Source of the DNA: Syntrophus aciditrophicus SB
GTDB taxonomy: Bacteria > Desulfobacterota > Syntrophia > Syntrophales > Syntrophaceae
Length of the DNA: 64,000 bases
NCBI RefSeq assembly: GCF_000013405.1
Contig: NC_007759.1
Location: forward strand, 1,923,001 to 1,987,000
Direction: 5' to 3'
Below, one piece after another: positions 1 through 8,848 of this stretch. The translations under genes were made by a program, and so were the position numbers. The notes beneath the pieces are model-generated. The model was given only the letters and a program-made list of their open reading frames with translations. It made no database searches and was not told the origin of the DNA. The stretch's first letter is position 1, and each line of letters opens with the position of its first letter.

Positions 1-39
1 CTGGCCGTCTTCCACGACCAGGATATTAAGACTCTTCAT
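1..39 (-). CDS. Response regulator, N-terminal fragment at window edge
   Basis: Only the first 13 codons are inside the window. They read MKSLNILVVEDGQ, which is the first beta strand plus the acidic pocket of a receiver domain. The gene lies directly downstream of the sensor kinase on the same strand, 23 bases away, so the two form a two-component operon. The kinase is of the NtrB/ZraS kind, which usually pairs with a sigma-54-activating NtrC-type regulator, but the output domain cannot be seen here. Confidence 0.6.
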   Translation of the reverse strand, partial: MKSLNILVVEDGQ

Positions 40-62
40 GTTACCCTTCAGGCTTGAATATT

Positions 63-1853
63 CTATGTTGCCATATTTGTTGATTTATCCTGCTTTCGTT
101 CTGCAGGAAGGATGAGCTCGAAGGTCGTTCCCACCTTTTCCCGGCTCAAAACCCGGATTTCCCCGCCATGGCCGCGAATGATCTCATGCGCGAGGGACAA
201 CCCCAGCCCCAGCCCCTTCTGCTTGGTCGTGTATTCCGGATTGAAAATCTTTTTCACTTCCTCTTCGGTCATTCCGCAACCGGTGTCCGCGATGCGAATG
301 ATCCGACGATGACGGTCCTCATTCGACAGGGAAATCGTAATGGAACCTCCACCGGAGATGGACTCCATGGCATTTTTTACGAGGTTGAAAAGGGCCTGCT
401 GAAGTTTATCCACATCCATGGGAATGATGACCGGCTCATCGCTCCATTCCGTTTTCAGTGTAATTCCCCGGGATTCGGCCTCCTCCCGGATCAGGTCCGT
501 CATCTTCCGCAAAACTTCGGTTACGGAGTAATCCCGCATATCCAGACGGCGGCTTTTGGAAAAGGTCAGAAATTCCTCGATAATTCCGTTCAATCGTCGG
601 ATCTCATCCCGAATCACACCGGCCATGTTCTGAAATTCCTCGGCCTTTTCGGGCTCCGCCGGCATAAATTCCCGTTTGAGCCGTTGACTGGCCATGCTGA
701 TGGCATTGAGGGGGTTGCGGATCTCATGAGCCACTCCCGCCGCCAACTGGCCGAGAGACGACAACCGTTCCGCCTTTTCCAGGCGCCGCTCAAATTCAAT
801 GATCCCGGCAAGATGCCGGTTCTGGTTGTGATAGAGAAGCCACATGGCAAGCAGGGCCACCAGAACGGTGAAAATGAGAGAGACAAACATATTCCTGCGG
901 TTCTCGGAAAGGATCTTCTCAGCGCTGTCCCGCTTCAATCCGATCCGGGCAATTCCTCCCGCCCGGTCGCTGATCTTGAAGGGAGCCGTAATGTCCAGAA
1001 TCGGTTGATTATCAAACTTCATCTTCCGTGTTTCCACAGCCTTCCGACCATACAACACGTTGTAGAAAGCCTGGTCGAGTCTCTTTGAAGTTCCGGGAAG
1101 ATTTCCTACCTGCCCCAGCAACTTTCCTTCGTGGTTCATGACGACCAGATAAACCATTTCCTGTCCTTCTCCGAGTTTTTCCATTGCTTTCTCAACGGAT
1201 ACCCTCAGTGCCCAATACCGGAGAGAGTCCTTTTCCAGGGCGATCACCACTGTTCCGCTGCCATCTTTTCTTCTCAGCGCGACAAAATTGATACCCTTCT
1301 TTTTGAGTGAGGAAATGAGATTTTCGCCGCTTGACAAGGGGGGCTCTTTTGATCCCGGATTGCTTTCTCCAGCAGAAGGTCCTTCAGGTCGACTCTGAAA
1401 AACGACTTTCCCGTCCTTGTCCATGACCGCAATCAGCCAGAGGCTTTCACGTAGAGCAATATTTCTGAGATATTCATTACTTATCTGTTCCGCCTGCCAC
1501 TGCTCATCCACATCCCGGCCGATTCCCGCCAGCGAGGAGGTCAGCCAGTGCTGCGGAGCAAAGGATTCCTCCTGCAAAGGGGTAAAAATAGGTACGTTTT
1601 CGCGTTGGCTGGCTTGAATAAGATTCTTCAGGTTTTCTTCCGACACTTTTCTCACAACACTGATTGTTGAAAGTCCCTGATTCTGCATGAATCCTGTGAG
1701 CGTCCGGTCGCTTCGGCGGAAATCCATGATTCCCATGAAAAGAATCAAGCCGATAAACACGGCGCAGACAATCGCCACGGCAATGGGCTGCAGAAAAGAA
1801 CGCTCATGTCCGGGCAGTGAGTCCTGCCAGATAATTTTTTCTTCTTGCTTCAT
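63..1853 (-). CDS. Membrane sensor histidine kinase (NtrB/ZraS-like)
   Basis: An integral membrane sensor kinase that should phosphorylate the response regulator encoded just downstream. From the start chosen here (596 residues) it has a first membrane helix near 23-43, a large extracytoplasmic region of about 270 residues, a second helix near 323-345, a HisKA domain with the phospho-acceptor His at about 376 in the motif AHEIRNPLNAI, and an HATPase domain with N box NLVKNAME, G1 box DTGCGM and G2 box GLGLGLS. The open frame extends upstream to 1907. I prefer the ATG at 1853 because AGGAAA sits six bases ahead of it. The ligand cannot be inferred. Confidence 0.9.
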   Translation of the reverse strand: MKQEEKIIWQDSLPGHERSFLQPIAVAIVCAVFIGLILFMGIMDFRRSDRTLTGFMQNQGLSTISVVRKVSEENLKNLIQASQRENVPIFTPLQEESFAPQHWLTSSLAGIGRDVDEQWQAEQISNEYLRNIALRESLWLIAVMDKDGKVVFQSRPEGPSAGESNPGSKEPPLSSGENLISSLKKKGINFVALRRKDGSGTVVIALEKDSLRYWALRVSVEKAMEKLGEGQEMVYLVVMNHEGKLLGQVGNLPGTSKRLDQAFYNVLYGRKAVETRKMKFDNQPILDITAPFKISDRAGGIARIGLKRDSAEKILSENRRNMFVSLIFTVLVALLAMWLLYHNQNRHLAGIIEFERRLEKAERLSSLGQLAAGVAHEIRNPLNAISMASQRLKREFMPAEPEKAEEFQNMAGVIRDEIRRLNGIIEEFLTFSKSRRLDMRDYSVTEVLRKMTDLIREEAESRGITLKTEWSDEPVIIPMDVDKLQQALFNLVKNAMESISGGGSITISLSNEDRHRRIIRIADTGCGMTEEEVKKIFNPEYTTKQKGLGLGLSLAHEIIRGHGGEIRVLSREKVGTTFELILPAERKQDKSTNMAT

Positions 1854-1997
1854 CTCGGTTTCCTGCCGCTGTATTGCGAAGAGTATCCATAAGATCTTTT
1901 CAAGCACCCCGCGTCCGACATCTTAGGTTGATCCATAAAAAAGTCAACCCCTTTTCAATTTTCTTTCTGTTGGATTCGAATGCAAATGAGCCTGATT

Positions 1998-2011
1998 CGA
2001 CAATATTGTCG
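1998..2011. promoter_or_regulatory. 14-bp perfect palindrome, possible activator site
   Basis: CGACAATATTGTCG is a perfect inverted repeat with no spacer, in an AT-rich gene-free stretch. It lies about 180 bases upstream of a sigma-54-type promoter and beside a two-component operon, so it is a candidate upstream activating sequence for a dimeric NtrC-type regulator. That role is inferred from position and symmetry only. Confidence 0.4.
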
Positions 2012-2189
2012 GAGAAGCGACAACGGATATTCATTTCGTATCCTTATGTAATTATTCATAATATTTTATATCGCCATTTTCGGGCGACCGACATTTATTG
2101 CCTTCTACAAAATACTTATCACGTTTCACTCCTTCTCATAATCTTAATATCCCAATGATTACTGGCATATGGATATGCATATCACCTGT

Positions 2190-2206
2190 TGGCACAATCA
2201 GTGCTT
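2190..2206 (+). promoter_or_regulatory. Sigma-54 (-24/-12) promoter
   Basis: TGGCACAATCAGTGCTT matches the RpoN consensus TGGCACG-N4-TTGCW at nearly every key base: GG at -24 and GC at -12 with exact 12-base spacing, and a full TGGCAC block. The predicted transcript starts near 2215-2216 and runs on the plus strand into a region with no credible protein gene. Confidence 0.6.
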
Positions 2207-2215
2207 GGTAATAGA

Positions 2216-2336
2216 TCAAAAGACGAAAATCCGGCAAATTCAAACGGGCAGAATGAACCGGATTACATAACGGACAAAATCCAAAATCGTCTTTTCCTCC
2301 TGAACGGAAGGGGAGTCCAAACGGCTCCCCTTCCGT
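2216..2336 (+). ncRNA. Candidate sigma-54-driven structured small RNA
   Basis: Starting two or three bases after the predicted start site, this stretch can fold into nested helices. A 9-bp perfect stem pairs 2218-2226 with 2287-2295 and encloses a 7-bp perfect stem of 2228-2234 with 2258-2264. A separate 12-bp perfect hairpin follows at 2304-2315/2325-2336 with a 9-base loop. Between them lies an unpaired CCTCCTGA, complementary to a Shine-Dalgarno sequence. No clear U tract follows the last hairpin, so the 3' end is uncertain. No family is recognised; this is a prediction from the sequence alone. Confidence 0.45.
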
Positions 2337-2545
2337 CGTTATGATTCCCTGCGAAAGTTTGTATTTTTTTCTCTTCACTCTTCGTTGAATTTTTCTGATC
2401 GCAAGATTCGATTGAACGGACTCCCCTCCTTGTGTTATTTCGATTTCCAATTCGGAGGGAATTTCATGACGGTAAGTCAAAGTCGGCACCGGCAAAAGCG
2501 ATGCAGCCGGTGATGAATCAATAAAAAATCAGCAGAAAGACACGA

Positions 2546-2574
2546 TTGACAAAAAAATTGAACCCATATTTTTA
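2546..2574 (+). promoter_or_regulatory. Putative sigma-70 promoter of the deaminase gene
   Basis: A perfect -35 hexamer TTGACA at 2546-2551 is followed by an AT-rich segment holding TATTTT (15-base spacer) or TTTTAA (17-base spacer). It ends about 45 bases before the ATG of the next gene. The -10 match is weak. Confidence 0.4.
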
Positions 2575-2618
2575 AGTGCAGGGGATATCTTCAGATTTTC
2601 CCGACGAGGTCATTTTTC

Positions 2619-3956
2619 ATGGCAAAAACAGAGCTTGATCTATTGATTCGCGGCAGCGTCCTGTTGACGATGCGCGAGGAGGAGGCTGTCATTGAAAACC
2701 CCGTCGTCGGCATACGGAACGGAAAAATCGTTCTGATCATGCAGAACGATCTCTTTACTGAGGAAGAATACACAGCCAGAAAGGTCCTGGATAGAAGCAA
2801 TACCCTGATCATGCCCGGACTCGTGAATACGCACACACACCTGGCCATGTCGTGCTTCCGTGGACTGGCCGACGATCTCCCCCTGATGGCCTGGCTTCAC
2901 GAATACATTTTCCCCGCAGAAGCGCGGCACGTCAATCCGGAAATGGTTTACGCGGGTTCCCTGCTGGCCATGGCGGAAATGATTCTGTCCGGCACAACGA
3001 CCTTCTGCGACGGCTACTTCTTTGTCGATCAGGTCGCCCGGGCGGCAAAGGATGCCGGGATGCGGGCTGTTGTCTGCCAGGGATTCATCGATTTTCCCAC
3101 GCCGGACACATCCGACCCGTCCCGGCAGATGGAAACCGCGGAACGGTTTATTGGAACGTGGAAAGACGCTTCACCTCTGATTCAGCCTGCCCTCTTCTGT
3201 CATTCACCCTACACCTGCTCCCCGGAAACACTGGTCCGCATCAAAGAGGCGGCCCGAAGGGAAAAAATCCTCTACGTTCTGCATCTTTCCGAAACCCGTG
3301 AGGAAGTTTCCCTGATCCAGGATTGTTATGGGAAACGGCCTGCTTTACATCTCCACAACCTGGACGTTCTTGATCCGGATACCCTTGCCGTGCACTGCGT
3401 ATGGCTCGACGAGGAAGAGCAGGGCGTCCTGGCGGACTGCGGCGTCCGGGTTTCTCATACCCCGCAAAGCAACATGAAACTGGCGGCGGGCATCGCTCCT
3501 GTCCCGGCCATGCAGGCCATGGGCATTTCCGTATCTCTGGGAACTGACGGCTCAGCCAGCAATAACGATCTGGACCTTTTCCGGGAAATGGATTCGACGG
3601 CAAAGATCCACAAGGTCGCCACTGGAAACCCGGCCGTCATGGATGCCGCAAGGGTCGTCCGGATGGCCACTTCCGAAGGGGCCGGAGCCCTGGGGTTGCA
3701 GGACCGGATTGGGTCTCTTGAAGTCGGCAAGGCTGCGGATCTCATCATCCTCGATCTGAATCAACCTCATCTCACGCCGATGTACCATCCCTTTTCTCAT
3801 CTCGTCTACGCGGCCTCCGGCGCGGATGTGCTCACCACCGTCATTGACGGCAACGTGGTCATGGAAAATCGGAAAATCCTCTCTTTCGACCTGGAGGCAA
3901 TCATGAGGGAAGTCGAGAAAATCGCGGAGAAGATAAGAAAAAGCTGCAGGAAATAA
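2619..3956 (+). CDS. mtaD: Amidohydrolase, MTA/SAH (adenosine-type) deaminase family
   Basis: A cytosolic metal-dependent deaminase of the 5-methylthioadenosine/S-adenosylhomocysteine group, converting the adenine ring to hypoxanthine in methyl-cycle salvage. The 445 residues show the complete metal set of this superfamily: H72 and H74 in [14 protein letters not shown]222 in LHLSET, H259 in AVHC and D310 in [15 protein letters not shown]. The length is normal. The start has GAGG eight bases upstream. Chlorohydrolase-like relatives share this fold, so the exact substrate is less certain than the family. It stands alone between the sigma-54 region and a convergent gene. Confidence 0.85.
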
Positions 3957-4121
3957 CACCATCATATCATGCCGCATTCCATAAAGAAAAAAGTGAACAG
4001 AGATGCGGCAATACACAGCACCGATGGATCGTGCGTTGACATGCAGGCAATAAAGCGATCCAGGCAGGCAAGGGCTATAACGGATCATCCGACAGTTGAT
4101 CCCGGCAGGCAGGCTTACAAC

Positions 4122-5489
4122 TTACTTTTCCGAAGAGGTCTGTTGCTGTCTTCTGGCTTCATTCAGACGTTTTTTCCATTTTTCCAGGCGTTCACGAATC
4201 GTCCGCTCATAGCCGCGGTCCGTGGGTCGGTAAAATTCATGCTCTTTGGCCAGAAGGGCGTCGGGAAGATACTCCTGGGGAACCCAGGCGCCTTCATAAT
4301 CGTGAGCATAACGGTAATCCCGGCCGTATCCCAGATCCTTCATCAGACGCGTCGGGGCATTGCGGATATGCAGGGGAACGGGAAGCGTTCCCGTTGCGGC
4401 AATCGCCGCTTTCACCCGACCGTAACCCGCATACAGGGCGTTGCTCTTCGGCGCCGTCGCCAGATACACGGCAGCCTGCGCCAGGGCCAGTTCGCCTTCG
4501 GGCAGTCCGATAAAATGGAATGCCTGCATTGCGGTCATGGCGATGCTCAACGCCATGGGATCGGCATTGCCTACATCCTCCGAGGCAAACCGGACCATCC
4601 TGCGCGCGATGTAAAGGGGGTCTTCTCCCGCCGTAAGCATTCGTCCCAGCCAGTAGAGGGCGGCATCGGGATCGCTGCCCCGGAGACTTTTATGAAAAGC
4701 CGAGATGAGATTGTAATGCTCCGCTCCGGACTTATCGTACTGCAGGCCTTTTTTCTGCAGGGCCTCCTCGACCTGCACACGTGAAATCCGCGATGATTGT
4801 CCTTCTCCTGCAGCAAGCAGAGACGCGACGGCCTCCAGACTGTTCAGCGCGGTCCGGGCGTCTCCATCGGCGGTGTGGACAAGGTATGCCAGGGCATCCT
4901 GATCAAGCTCCAATCCGAGGTTTCCCAGACCCCGCCTGCGGTCCCTCAGCACCCTGTTGAGAATGCGGACCAGATCTTCATCCGAAAAAGGTTTGAGAAC
5001 AAGAACCCTGCAGCGGGACAGCAGCGGGGCGATGACTTCAAAGGAAGGGTTCTCCGTGGTCGCTCCGATGAGTGTGATCAGGCCGCTCTCCACATGAGGG
5101 AGAAAGGCATCCTGCTGGGCCTTGTTGAAACGGTGAATCTCGTCGACAAAGAGAACCGTTTTCTGTCGGTTGTTTTGCCATCGTGCCTCCGCTTCCTCCA
5201 CAACCTTCCGAAGCTCCTTTACACCGGAAAGCACTGCGGAGAAGGCGGCAAAATACGCTTTGGTCTCGCCGGCCACAATCCTGGCCAGGGTCGTCTTTCC
5301 AGACCCCGGCGGTCCCCAGAAGATAACGGAAAACAGCCGGTCCTCTTCAATCGCGCGCCGCAGAAGACTATGCTTCTTCAGAAGATGCTCCTGTCCGAAA
5401 AATTCATCCAGGGTCTCCGGCCTCATTCGATCCGCCAGAGGCCGGCGGCTTTGTTCCGTTGTCTCATTGTTTCGATCAAAAAGATCCAT
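4122..5489 (-). CDS. rarA: Replication-associated recombination protein A (AAA+ ATPase)
   Basis: A clamp-loader-like AAA+ ATPase acting at stalled replication forks (RarA/MgsA/WRNIP1 family). From the ATG at 5489 (455 residues) it has Walker A GPPGSGKTT at 59-67, Walker B VDEIHRF near 115-121, sensor motif GATTENPSFE, and the C-terminal helical region with AKSNALYAGYG and HIRNAPT, typical of the family. The open frame runs 23 codons further upstream, but AAGGGA sits just before the ATG at 5489 and MDLFDRN is the normal N terminus. A small conserved gene lies directly upstream on the same strand. Confidence 0.95.
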   Translation of the reverse strand: MDLFDRNNETTEQSRRPLADRMRPETLDEFFGQEHLLKKHSLLRRAIEEDRLFSVIFWGPPGSGKTTLARIVAGETKAYFAAFSAVLSGVKELRKVVEEAEARWQNNRQKTVLFVDEIHRFNKAQQDAFLPHVESGLITLIGATTENPSFEVIAPLLSRCRVLVLKPFSDEDLVRILNRVLRDRRRGLGNLGLELDQDALAYLVHTADGDARTALNSLEAVASLLAAGEGQSSRISRVQVEEALQKKGLQYDKSGAEHYNLISAFHKSLRGSDPDAALYWLGRMLTAGEDPLYIARRMVRFASEDVGNADPMALSIAMTAMQAFHFIGLPEGELALAQAAVYLATAPKSNALYAGYGRVKAAIAATGTLPVPLHIRNAPTRLMKDLGYGRDYRYAHDYEGAWVPQEYLPDALLAKEHEFYRPTDRGYERTIRERLEKWKKRLNEARRQQQTSSEK

Positions 5490-5558
5490 GGTTATTCCCT
5501 TATCCGCCTTACCGGCGCTGAAGTTCGCCTGGAACGGAGAAGTCGCCCCACTCACCAC

Positions 5559-5825
5559 TCACGATGGAGTTTTCCCCAGCTTTCTGGCCGCTTCGATCAG
5601 TTCAACCAGGGAAGATACCTTGTCTTTGGATTCCTGAAGGCTGTACCGTTCCCATGCCTCCGGAGTCATCTTTTTTCTCAGGTAAATTTCTGCAGGGATA
5701 CGGGATTCCCAGCAGAGAAGAAAGCGGAAGCAGGGAAGCTCTTCGGCTTCCCTGAGGCAATAGGACAAGAGGATCTCGTGCCCCAGCCGGGGGCAGCGTA
5801 TTTCAAGATCATCAAAGGATTCCAT
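5559..5825 (-). CDS. Small conserved Cys-rich protein of unknown function
   Basis: A predicted protein of 88 residues with the pattern RCPRLGHEI...SYC, LPCFRFLLCW. The paired Cys and His suggest a small metal- or redox-active fold. It recalls hypothetical proteins of deltaproteobacteria that share an RCPRLGHEV..YC..E opening and a CW end, although I cannot confirm this here. The ATG at 5825 is preferred to an upstream TTG at 5861. It ends 70 bases before rarA and is probably cotranscribed with it. No function is assigned. Confidence 0.6.
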   Translation of the reverse strand: MESFDDLEIRCPRLGHEILLSYCLREAEELPCFRFLLCWESRIPAEIYLRKKMTPEAWERYSLQESKDKVSSLVELIEAARKLGKTPS

Positions 5826-5927
5826 AAGATCACAATTATTTAAGAAAAGAAGCTTTTTCAAATTTCGGGAGGCGAAGGTTCAATTCTTCTTCTCCGTCTC
5901 CCGAAAGAATATGATGCATTGAGAAAT

Positions 5928-7289
5928 TCAGGGTTTAGGCATGTTTTCCGTCGCTTTCAGGACCCGCTGAATTTCCTCTTCCGGCAGTTCATAGGGCATC
6001 AGTTTGCCGGACAGGTATGCGTCATAGGATGCCAGATCAATCAAACCGTGGCCGCTCCAACTGAAGAGAATGCTCTTTTCCTTACCTTCCTCTTTAGCAC
6101 GTTTCGCTTCATCCACGACCGCCGCGATCACGTGGCAGGTTTCCGGTGCAGGGACAAACCCTTCGGAACGAGCCCATTTGATGCCGGCTTCAAAGGTTTC
6201 CAATTGATCGTAGGCCCTTGCCTCGATCAGCCCCAGGTTGAGCAACTGGCTGACAATCGGCGCGATGCCGTGATAACGGAGGCCGCCGGCATGAATGGGC
6301 GCCGGCACATAATCATGACCGAGGGTATGCATCGCCAGCAGAGGAGTCATTTTTGCCAGATCACCGAAATCATAGGAATATGGCCCCCGGGTCAAGGTCG
6401 GGCAGGAGGTGGGCTCCGCCCCGACAATTTCCACCTGCTTCCCTTCGATTTTATCCTTGACGAAAGGCAGAGATATACCTCCGAAATTGCTCCCGCCGCC
6501 GCAGCAGCCCATGACCACATCGGGATAAACACCGAGCTTTTCCATCTGCTTCTGTGCTTCCAGACCGATAATGGTCTGATAGAGAAGGACGTGATTCAGC
6601 ACGCTGCCCAGAGCGTAACGGGTGTTTTCCGAAGTGACGGCATCTTCGATGGCTTCGCTGATGGCAATGCCCAGGGTGCCCGGCGTATCCGGAGAATCAG
6701 CCCGGATCTGCCGTCCAATACGGGTCAGTTCGCTGGGGCTGGAAATGCATTCGCCGCCCCAGGTATTCATCAGGATCCGCCGGTAAGGTTTCTGATCGAA
6801 GCTGACCCGGACCATGTAGACCCGGCATTCCAGCCCGAACATCTGGGCCGCCATGCTCAGGGCGCTGCCCCACTGTCCCGCCCCGGTTTCCGTCGTCAGC
6901 CGCTTGATGCCGAACTGTTTATTGTAAAAAGCCATGGGAATGGCGGCATTCGGTTTGTGGGAACCGGCAGGACTCACTCCTTCATGTTTATAGTAGATTT
7001 TCACCGGTGCATCGAGCAGCTTTTCAAAATTCCTTGCCCGGTACAGCGGAGAAGGTCTCCATATCAGATATTTTTCCAGGACTTCTTCGGGAATGTCAAT
7101 CCAGCGCTGTGTACTGACTTCATGCTCGATAATGTTCATGGGGAAAATCGGCGCCAGGTCTTCCGGACCGACAGGCTGATGCGTTTCCGGATGGAGCGGC
7201 GGACTGAGAGGCTTGGGCAGATCTGCCAGGATGTTGTACCACTGTCGGGGAATCTCGCTGTCTTCCAATATGACCTTTCTTGGTTCCAT
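5928..7289 (-). CDS. trpB2: Tryptophan synthase beta-like protein, TrpB2 type
   Basis: A PLP enzyme of the TrpB2 subgroup, which makes tryptophan from indole and serine and is encoded apart from trpA. The 453 residues begin with the TrpB2-specific N-terminal extension. They include the PLP lysine K112 in [11 protein letters not shown], the [12 protein letters not shown] loop and the phosphate-binding [11 protein letters not shown]. The start has AAGGAGA seven bases upstream. The gene is preceded by a leader peptide with Trp codons and an intrinsic terminator, which points to control by tryptophan supply. No other trp gene is in the window. Confidence 0.92.
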   Translation of the reverse strand: MEPRKVILEDSEIPRQWYNILADLPKPLSPPLHPETHQPVGPEDLAPIFPMNIIEHEVSTQRWIDIPEEVLEKYLIWRPSPLYRARNFEKLLDAPVKIYYKHEGVSPAGSHKPNAAIPMAFYNKQFGIKRLTTETGAGQWGSALSMAAQMFGLECRVYMVRVSFDQKPYRRILMNTWGGECISSPSELTRIGRQIRADSPDTPGTLGIAISEAIEDAVTSENTRYALGSVLNHVLLYQTIIGLEAQKQMEKLGVYPDVVMGCCGGGSNFGGISLPFVKDKIEGKQVEIVGAEPTSCPTLTRGPYSYDFGDLAKMTPLLAMHTLGHDYVPAPIHAGGLRYHGIAPIVSQLLNLGLIEARAYDQLETFEAGIKWARSEGFVPAPETCHVIAAVVDEAKRAKEEGKEKSILFSWSGHGLIDLASYDAYLSGKLMPYELPEEEIQRVLKATENMPKP

Positions 7290-7353
7290 AAACTCTTCTC
7301 CTTTTACTTGTTGATCAAATTTCTAATATCCTTCGCGGCTGAACCGGAAGTCA

Positions 7354-7386
7354 TTAAAAAAGCCATGGGGTTTCCCATGGCTTTCT
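7354..7386 (-). terminator. Intrinsic terminator in the trpB2 leader
   Basis: On the minus strand an 11-bp perfect stem (AAAGCCATGGG paired with CCCATGGCTTT, 7359-7384) closes a four-base loop and runs into a T tract (7356-7361). It lies 65 bases before the trpB2 start and about 255 bases after the end of gpsA, so it is placed to attenuate trpB2. Confidence 0.8.
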
Positions 7387-7401
7387 GTTCGATTTCAGAG
7401 A

Positions 7402-7494
7402 CATGGGAGAAGGTTCTCTCTACCCACATCTCACAGGAATTATTCATCGGCTATCGTGGGCATGGACGGACTGCAACCGCCATTGCCAGCCCAC
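7402..7494 (-). promoter_or_regulatory. Alternative-pairing segments of a putative Trp attenuator
   Basis: The Trp codons of the leader peptide lie inside the 5' arm of a hairpin: GTGGGC and ATGG (7480-7494) pair with CCATGCCCAC (7456-7465). The 3' arm GCCCAC can instead pair with GTGGGT at 7422-7427. A CCCATG at 7402-7407 can compete for CATGGG of the terminator stem. This layout matches classical ribosome-stalling attenuation. The relative stabilities were judged by eye. Confidence 0.5.
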
Positions 7495-7521
7495 TCTCTG
7501 ATATGCAGGATATGTTGTCAT
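7444..7521 (-). CDS. trpL: Putative Trp leader peptide (25 residues)
   Basis: On the minus strand an ATG opens a 25-codon frame, MTTYPAYQRVGWQWRLQSVH and five more residues, ending in TGA. Trp codons occur at positions 12 and 14. The stop lies 60 bases before the terminator stem. The ribosome-binding site is weak (AGG about 12 bases upstream, TTGGA adjacent). The frame is too short for routine annotation. Its identity as a regulatory leader is inferred from the Trp codons, their place in a hairpin, and the downstream terminator and trpB2. Confidence 0.6.
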   Translation of the reverse strand: MTTYPAYQRVGWQWRLQSVHAHDSR

Positions 7522-7639
7522 TCCAATAACCTGACGATTTTTTAAATTTGCTGTTTCCGCTACCATAAGCCGCTGGACAATGTCAAGGTCTTATTTGAAC
7601 GGGCGGCAGGGCAAGGTCTCGGCCGCGCCCTCTTATCCT

Positions 7640-8845
7640 CTACATATCCAGATTGGCCAGGATGCCCTTTTCACGGCGGTACCACAGATTGGGCATAATC
7701 CGGTAAAGTGCGCGGGAAACCGGTCCGATATATTCCTTTTCTCTCCGGTCAAGCTGGCAGGACTGGATCAGGAGTTCCTTCATATTGCTTTTGCTTCCGC
7801 CTTCGTTGAATATCTGATAGGCACATTGAAACAGCGGGCTGTACATGTTCTTCTTTTCCAGATAGCGATGAACGTTTTTGATGGTATTGGGCCCCTCCGG
7901 CGTCCCGTCTATCCGCGCCAGAACCCTTTTGTTTGTCTCAATGGTATTGCCGTCATAGAGCTGGTAGAAATATTTCCCGTAACGATAATTCTTGCTGGCA
8001 TCGGATGACAGGGTCACATACATGTCCCCCACCCCGGCCTGGCTGTAGAATGCCTGAAAACTTCCCCCAAGAAGTTTGGCCAGGGAACGGATTTCCACGC
8101 CGGAACGGGCGAATATGGTTCCGGGAAAGGAATCGCCCAGATCGAGGGAATCCGCTACGCCCTTGATGTTGGCCACGAGATTTTTAAGGGATCCGCAGGC
8201 TTCAACACCCACGATGTCAAAGTTGTAATAGGAATTCAATTCTCGACGGTTGAATTTGAATAGTTCCTCCCGTATAAACCGGCAGATTCGACTTTTTCCG
8301 GCTATGGTCACACAGACGGGACGTCCCAGGGCGATGTCCACATCAAAAAAAGGGCCGCCGATACAGACGACCTGATATTTGTTCTTCAAGCGAAAAAGGT
8401 GGTTGTGAATCAACTGGGATGGCGTGATGAGCTCCTTGGTCAACTCATCGGAAGTCAGCCCCTTGATTGGAGAAATAAGGCAGGTATCTCCGGCTTTTTT
8501 TTCGATGAGGGGCTGCAGATAGCCCAGCAGTTCAGGAAGCCGGTTCATGGTTATGGAGAGCAGTATAAAATCATGGTCTTCCACAACCCGCTCCAGATCG
8601 TTGGTTGCAGTGACCCGGGTGGAAAGTCTCGGCACCCGGTCCATGCCTCCCGACCGCAAGGCAAGGTCCTCCGTCAGATGTTTGGGATTGAGATGCTCCC
8701 TGTTGATTTCCCGGCAGATATCCGCATCGTGATAATAAAGGGTGACCTTTATGTTATCCCGTCCAAACTTGTAAGCGAAAGATGTTCCCAGTCTTCCCGG
8801 ACCGATAACGGCAATCCGGCTTGTATCCAGATTTAATTTAAGCAT
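7640..8845 (-). CDS. NAD(P)-dependent glycerol-3-phosphate dehydrogenase-like protein
   Basis: A cytosolic dehydrogenase resembling GpsA, which makes sn-glycerol-3-phosphate for phospholipids. The N terminus has a Rossmann motif IGPGRLGTSFAYKFG. The C-terminal domain has GVEACGSLKNLVANIKG, equivalent to the GpsA catalytic-lysine segment, and AGVGDMYVTLSS...KNYRYG, equivalent to the G-GD substrate loop. At 401 residues it is about 60 longer than usual GpsA, and IGPGRLG departs from GAGAWG, so it may be a divergent paralogue. The ATG at 8845 is used; a TTG immediately precedes it. Confidence 0.75.
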   Translation of the reverse strand: MLKLNLDTSRIAVIGPGRLGTSFAYKFGRDNIKVTLYYHDADICREINREHLNPKHLTEDLALRSGGMDRVPRLSTRVTATNDLERVVEDHDFILLSITMNRLPELLGYLQPLIEKKAGDTCLISPIKGLTSDELTKELITPSQLIHNHLFRLKNKYQVVCIGGPFFDVDIALGRPVCVTIAGKSRICRFIREELFKFNRRELNSYYNFDIVGVEACGSLKNLVANIKGVADSLDLGDSFPGTIFARSGVEIRSLAKLLGGSFQAFYSQAGVGDMYVTLSSDASKNYRYGKYFYQLYDGNTIETNKRVLARIDGTPEGPNTIKNVHRYLEKKNMYSPLFQCAYQIFNEGGSKSNMKELLIQSCQLDRREKEYIGPVSRALYRIMPNLWYRREKGILANLDM

Positions 8846-8848
8846 CAA

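Noticed and set aside
2163-2179. TGGCATATGGATATGCA as a sigma-54 promoter
   Set aside because: The GG and GC elements are one base too far apart; the site at 2190 fits exactly.
2136-2495. 119-residue minus-strand frame
   Set aside because: No recognised domain, no ribosome site and unusual composition. It covers the structured region read from the plus strand.
3969-4784. 271-residue plus-strand frame
   Set aside because: Mostly antisense to rarA; residue composition is typical of shadow frames.
5919-7529. 536-residue plus-strand frame
   Set aside because: Antisense to trpB2 across its full length; no domain.
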